Below, piece after piece: positions 59,974 through 64,000 of a DNA stretch of 64,000 nt. Location: assembly GCF_014645815.1 (NCBI RefSeq), contig NZ_BMML01000009.1, positions 301,316-365,315 on the forward strand, written 5' to 3'. The stretch is from Streptomyces fuscichromogenes. Lineage in GTDB: Bacteria; Actinomycetota; Actinomycetes; Streptomycetales; Streptomycetaceae. The notes below the pieces were generated by a model that worked only from the letters and a program-made list of their open reading frames with translations, was not told where the DNA came from and ran no database searches. The translations under genes were made by a program, and so were the position numbers. The first letter of the stretch is position 1. Each line of letters begins with the position of its first letter.

Positions 59974-60924
59974 ATGGGACTCATGGACACACCTCGCGCA
60001 GTCCGGGCCCGCGGGATCACCAAGTACTTCGGTGACGTCGTCGCACTCGACGGTGTCGACCTGGATGTGACACAAGGTCAGATCCATGGTCTGGTCGGTC
60101 CCAACGGCGCCGGAAAGACGACACTGCTGGGTCTGCTGCTCGGCCTGGCCGCCGCCGACGGCGGCCGGCTGGAGATCCTCGGCACCCCGGTCGAGCGGGC
60201 GCTCGCCGCCCCCGACGGCGTCGCCGGCTTCGTGGACGCGCCCGGTCTCTACCCCTCGCTCACCGCCCGGCAGAACCTCGCCGCGCTCGCCGCGCTCCGC
60301 GGCCTGGCCACGGGCGCGGCGGGCATCGACGACGTGCTCGGCGAGGTCGGCCTCACCGAGGTCGCCGACGACCGGACCCGCGGCTTCTCGCTCGGCATGC
60401 GACAGCGCCTGGGACTCGCCGCGGCCCTGCTCACCAGACCCCGGCTGCTCGTGCTCGACGAGCCGTCCAACGGCCTCGACCCGTCCGGCAAGAGACAGGT
60501 GCACGGCGTCCTCCACCGGCTCGCCGCCGACGGCACCGCCGTGGTCCTTTCCAGCCACCGGATGGACGACCTGGAGGCGCTCTGCTCCGAGGTCACCATC
60601 CTCGCCACCGGACGCGTGGTGTTCTCCGGTCCGCTGGGCAAGCTGGCCGCCGAGAACCGCGAACTCGACTACCGGCTGCGCACCTGCGACCCGCGGACCG
60701 CGCGCCGGATCGCCGGGGACACCACCGGGATCCGGATCGTCGACGACAGCGGGGTACGGCAGGACCCCGACGTGCTCGTCGTACGCGCCCTGGTGCCCGC
60801 ACTCGACGAACTCGTCGCGCAGGTCGTGCGTTCGGGCGTCGCGGTCCGCGAACTCGCCCCCGTCGTGTCCCCGCTCGAAGCCGCGTTCCTCGCCCTCACC
60901 GAGCACCAGGAGACCGGCCGATGA
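59974..60924 (+). CDS. ABC transporter ATP-binding protein
   Basis: 316 residues from ATG 59974 (59983 also possible), with GAAGGGA upstream. Walker A GPNGAGKTT (about 43-51), signature FSLGMRQRLGLA (about 137-148) and Walker B LLVLDEPSNGLDP (about 157-169) are intact, followed by the switch His in SSHRMDDLEAL. It is of the type that energises drug or lipid exporters. It overlaps the permease by 4 bases (ATGA). Confidence 0.92.
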   Translation: MGLMDTPRAVRARGITKYFGDVVALDGVDLDVTQGQIHGLVGPNGAGKTTLLGLLLGLAAADGGRLEILGTPVERALAAPDGVAGFVDAPGLYPSLTARQNLAALAALRGLATGAAGIDDVLGEVGLTEVADDRTRGFSLGMRQRLGLAAALLTRPRLLVLDEPSNGLDPSGKRQVHGVLHRLAADGTAVVLSSHRMDDLEALCSEVTILATGRVVFSGPLGKLAAENRELDYRLRTCDPRTARRIAGDTTGIRIVDDSGVRQDPDVLVVRALVPALDELVAQVVRSGVAVRELAPVVSPLEAAFLALTEHQETGR

Positions 60925-62279
60925 CCGCGACCGCCGCTCCCGCCACCGAGTCCGCCCCGTCCGTCGCGCGCAGGGTCCCGGTCTTCCGCGGCTACCGCTT
61001 CGAACTGGTCAAGCTGGTCTCGCAGTGGCGGATCCGGCTGCTGGTGGCCGCCTGCTGGATCGTGCCGGGGCTGTTCGTCGCCGGGGTGGGCCAACAGAGC
61101 ACGCTCCCCTCCGACACCCTCTTCGGCCGCTGGATGCACGCCACCGGGTGGGCCGGGCCGCTGGTGCTGCTCGGTTTCGCGGGCACCTGGGCGCTGCCGC
61201 TGCTGACCTCGGTGGTCGCCGGTGACGTGTTCGCCGTCGAGGACCGCCTCGGCACCTGGCGCCACCTGCTGGTGGCGGTCCGCTCGCCCGCGCGGATCTT
61301 CGTGGCGAAGTCGCTGGCCGGCCTCACCGTCATCCTGCTCCTGGTGGCCGGACTGGCCGTCTCCAGCACGACAGGCGGGCTGGCCTCGGCCGGTGACCAG
61401 CCGCTGGTCGGCCTCGACGGCCACCTGCTGTCGCCCGGCGACGCGGCCGGCCGGGTCCTGCTCGCCTGGCTCGCGGCCCTCGCCCCGACCCTCGCCCTGG
61501 CCGCGATCGGACTGCTCGGCTCGGTCGCCCTCGGCCGCTCCCCGACGGGCCTGCTGCTGCCCCCGGTCGTCGCGCTCGCCATGTCGGTCGCCCAGATGCT
61601 GCCGCTGCCCGTCGCCGTGCGCCTCGCCCTGCCCGGCTACGCCTTCACCTCCTGGAACGGCCTGTTCACCAGCCCCGTCCAGCTCGCCCCGCTGCTGATC
61701 GCCGTCACGGTGAGCCTGACGTGGACGGTGCTCGCCACCGCCCTCGCTTACCTGCTGTTCGTACGGCGGGACTTCACCAACCCGGCCGACGACGGCTCCG
61801 GGCGCCGCGCGCTCGCCTTCGGCGTGCTGCCGCTGGCCGCGCTGACCGCCGTCACCGTCGGCGCGGTCGCCGTGGCCACCCCCTCGACCGGCTCCGGGAT
61901 CACGCAGGACAAGGTGCAGAAGTCCCTCGCCACGGTCTTCGGGCACCTCTACCGCCTGCAGACGCGGGAACTCCGTCGGCCCGCCGTCACCGAGGCGCAG
62001 TCGAGGGCCACGGCGGCCTGCACCAAGAGCGACGGCCAGGCCGCCCAGGAGGGCGCGGGCAACGACTGGCGCTGCGTCGTGAGCTGGCACCTGCCCGGTG
62101 TCGCGGTCACGGGCACCGCGATCTACCAGCTCGACATCACCTCGGACGGGCGGTTCGTGGCCGACGGCGACGGTCCCAAGGAGGTCAACGGCTACTTCCT
62201 GGTGCGGACCCCGACCGGCGACGCCCCGAATCCGCTGTGGCAGTTCGACGGCAACGTCGACCTGCTCGACACCCAGTGA
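60921..62279 (+). CDS. ABC transporter permease
   Basis: 452 residues with six or seven membrane helices; the core is an ABC2-type membrane domain (about 20-290) with a long linking segment and a soluble C-terminal domain (about 320-452) unusual for this family. That domain contains two Cys (TAACTKSDG and DWRCVVSW) that may form a disulfide outside the cell, and ends with NPLWQFDGNVDLLDTQ. It pairs with the ATPase and probably exports or helps modify a surface compound; the substrate is unknown. Confidence 0.85.
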   Translation: MTATAAPATESAPSVARRVPVFRGYRFELVKLVSQWRIRLLVAACWIVPGLFVAGVGQQSTLPSDTLFGRWMHATGWAGPLVLLGFAGTWALPLLTSVVAGDVFAVEDRLGTWRHLLVAVRSPARIFVAKSLAGLTVILLLVAGLAVSSTTGGLASAGDQPLVGLDGHLLSPGDAAGRVLLAWLAALAPTLALAAIGLLGSVALGRSPTGLLLPPVVALAMSVAQMLPLPVAVRLALPGYAFTSWNGLFTSPVQLAPLLIAVTVSLTWTVLATALAYLLFVRRDFTNPADDGSGRRALAFGVLPLAALTAVTVGAVAVATPSTGSGITQDKVQKSLATVFGHLYRLQTRELRRPAVTEAQSRATAACTKSDGQAAQEGAGNDWRCVVSWHLPGVAVTGTAIYQLDITSDGRFVADGDGPKEVNGYFLVRTPTGDAPNPLWQFDGNVDLLDTQ

Positions 62280-62292
62280 AGGGAACAGCTCC

Positions 62293-64000
62293 GTGCAGGT
62301 AACCCGCCAGCGTCGGATCAGAGAGAAGAAGCAGCTCAGCCTCTTCGGCAGACACGTCGGCCGCCGCACCCTTCTGGTGACGACCGGTATCGCCGTCGCC
62401 CTCGGTGTCACGGGCACCGCGGTCGCCTCGACGTACCGGTTCGGCACCCAGCAGGTCGGCCAGACCACCGCCGACGGCCAGGTCGTCGCCGCCGACCAGT
62501 ACATCAACCCCTACGGCACCCGTTCCGTCATCAACGACGGCAAGATCATGTCGTCGACGGTCAGCCCGGACGGCACCCGCCTCGCCGCGTCGATCGCCGA
62601 CGGGGACGCCTCCCTGGTGGTCGTGGACCTGGCGACCGGGCAGGTCAAGCAGAAGATCGGCACCAGCACCGCCGACGACCTGCGGATCAGCAGCGGCGCG
62701 GTCGGCCAGGAAGGCCCGACGTACTCGCCCGACGGCAAGCAGCTGTGGCTGGGCCAGGCGGGCGGCTACACCAGGTTCACCGTCAACGCCGACGGTACCC
62801 TCGCGAGCCCCACGGCCGTCCCGATCGCCGCCGACGGCTCCAAGCAGGCGCTGGTGGGCGCGGCCGTGTTCTCGGCCGACGGCACCACCGTGTACTCCGC
62901 GGTCAACGGCGAGAACAAGGTGGTCGCCATCGACGCGGCGACCGGCACGGTCGAGCAGACCTGGGCGGTCGGCAACGCCCCGCGCGGCCTCGCCCTGGCC
63001 GGCGGCAAGCTCTACGTCAGCAACGAGGGCGGGCGCCCGGCCAAGGCCGGCGACACCACCATCAACTCCTACGGCACCGACGTCGTCGCGAACCCGGAGA
63101 CCGGTGCCAGCACCACCGGCACCGTCAGCGTCATCGACACCGCGGACCCGGCCGCCCCCGTCGGCACCGTCGACGTCGGCCTGCACCCGACCGCCGTGTA
63201 CGCGAGCAGGGGCGCGGTGTTCGTCACCAACACCGCCGACAACAACGTGTCGGTCATCGACACCCGCAAGGACAAGGTCGTCCAGACCATCGCCACCCAG
63301 CCGTGGCCCGAGGCGTCCGTCGGCTACGAGCCGAACGCGGTCACGCTCACCGACGACGGCCGGCTCCTCGTCACCCTCGGCCGTGCCAACGCCGTCGCCG
63401 TCTACCGCTACACCTCCGCGCATCAGCCCGCCCGCTACGTCGGCCTGCTCCCCACGGACTACTTCCCCTCCGGCGTCACCGCCGTCGGCGACCAGGTCGT
63501 CGTCGCCAACACCCGTGGCATCGACGCCCTCCGTCCCGACGCCGCCGGTCACAACACGCACGACACCACGTCCAGCATCACCCGGTTCACGCTGCCGAGC
63601 GACCAGGTCGTCAGGTCCGAGACCGCCAAGGTGTTCAGGCAGAACGGCTGGACCGGCGGCTCGGTCAAGACCGCCAAGGGCGACAGCCACAAGAAGGCCG
63701 TCCCGGTCCCGCGCCGGATCGGGGACCCGTCGACGATCAAGCACGTCTTCCTGCTGGTCAAGGAGAACCGCACCTACGACCAGGTCTTCGGCGACCTCCC
63801 GCAGGGCGACGGCGACTCCGCGCTCACCCAGTTCGGCGCGAACGTGACGCCGAACCAGCACGCGCTGGCCCAGCAGTTCGGCCTGTACGACAACTTCTAC
63901 GACATCGGCACCAACTCCGCCGAGGGCCACAACTGGCTGATGCAGTCCGACAACCCGGAGTACACCGAGTCGTCGGCGGGCGAGTACACGCGCAGCTACG
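62293..64000 (+). CDS. Beta-propeller phosphoesterase (alkaline phosphatase superfamily), 3' end off the window
   Basis: It starts at GTG 62293 (AAGGGA upstream), 13 bases after the permease, and stays open for 569 codons to the edge. The N-terminus has a Tat- or Sec-like signal: basic KKQLSLFGRHVGRRTLLVTT, then a hydrophobic stretch. Residues about 80-430 form YVTN-type beta-propeller repeats. Near 490 the phosphoesterase domain begins with FLLVKENRTYDQVFGD, in which Asn and Thr resemble the active site of phospholipase C/acid phosphatase proteins. It should be secreted and act with the ABC transporter or as a scavenger of phosphate esters. Confidence 0.88.
   Translation, partial: MQVTRQRRIREKKQLSLFGRHVGRRTLLVTTGIAVALGVTGTAVASTYRFGTQQVGQTTADGQVVAADQYINPYGTRSVINDGKIMSSTVSPDGTRLAASIADGDASLVVVDLATGQVKQKIGTSTADDLRISSGAVGQEGPTYSPDGKQLWLGQAGGYTRFTVNADGTLASPTAVPIAADGSKQALVGAAVFSADGTTVYSAVNGENKVVAIDAATGTVEQTWAVGNAPRGLALAGGKLYVSNEGGRPAKAGDTTINSYGTDVVANPETGASTTGTVSVIDTADPAAPVGTVDVGLHPTAVYASRGAVFVTNTADNNVSVIDTRKDKVVQTIATQPWPEASVGYEPNAVTLTDDGRLLVTLGRANAVAVYRYTSAHQPARYVGLLPTDYFPSGVTAVGDQVVVANTRGIDALRPDAAGHNTHDTTSSITRFTLPSDQVVRSETAKVFRQNGWTGGSVKTAKGDSHKKAVPVPRRIGDPSTIKHVFLLVKENRTYDQVFGDLPQGDGDSALTQFGANVTPNQHALAQQFGLYDNFYDIGTNSAEGHNWLMQSDNPEYTESSAGEYTRSY

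Noticed and set aside
60669..62507. 612-codon minus-strand frame over the ABC permease
   Set aside because: Antisense shadow; low-complexity Gly/Arg/Gln product, while the plus strand encodes a clear membrane protein.
1..64000. CRISPR arrays or rRNA genes
   Set aside because: No spaced 20-40 bp repeat array was seen, and no rRNA-like sequence. The short tandem arrays at 1764 and 38559 have no spacers.

Overview
The window is about 64 kb of a Streptomyces (high-GC actinobacterial) chromosome. Support for this comes from codon use strongly biased to G or C in third positions, frequent GTG starts, translationally coupled ATGA/GTGA junctions, promoters that look leaderless (TANNNT 6-7 bases before the start codon), and several lineage-typical genes (SepX/GlpR, a DUF6227-like protein, a tricorn protease and an actinomycete integrative element).

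Layout. Positions 1-7200 hold a Crp/Fnr-type regulator and a fructose operon (fruR-fruK-fruA). Positions 7200-18000 hold a run of mostly minus-strand housekeeping and envelope genes: DUF6227-like, lipoprotein L,D-transpeptidase, P1 peptidase, LtrA-like protein, MscL, SAF-domain protein, MTA phosphorylase, FmdB zinc ribbon, MFS exporter and a K+/H+ antiporter that probably starts at CTG. Positions 18000-27400 hold a penicillin-acylase family protein, 5-formyl-THF cyclo-ligase, and a galU-glp(moeA)-moaC-mogA-GNAT-sepX cluster; its MoeA-like and SepX/GlpR members match the gephyrin-like cell-division pair described in Actinobacteria. A tRNA-Ala(CGC) follows, then two unrecognised genes of accessory character (28.1-30.4 kb).

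Positions 30400-44400 are again chromosomal: GNAT, exonuclease III, MerR regulator, a three-gene Baeyer-Villiger monooxygenase / hydrolase / SDR operon, a Gln/Gly-rich small protein, a tricorn protease with an unusual tripeptide-repeat insertion, a TetR-MMPL pair, a YbaK deacylase and the 5' part of an EamA transporter.

Positions 44377-59373 are a 15.0 kb integrative element inserted in that EamA gene. Its 3' part lies at 59374-59491, and joining the two ends across a shared TC dinucleotide restores a 281-codon frame exactly. The element carries AICE-type functions (GntR repressor, FtsK/TraB-like DNA translocase, small membrane and zinc proteins, RepSA-like initiator) but uses a serine recombinase. 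Its initiator appears frameshifted. At its left end lies low-GC cargo: a 1211-residue nuclease-NACHT-zinc-ribbon protein followed 20 bp later by a second Mrr-like nuclease. I regard this as the best candidate in the window for an undescribed anti-phage system.

Positions 59488-64000 return to the chromosome with a small membrane protein, an ABC transporter (ATPase and permease), and a beta-propeller phosphoesterase that runs off the right edge. All functional calls are from reading the sequence; no database search was possible.
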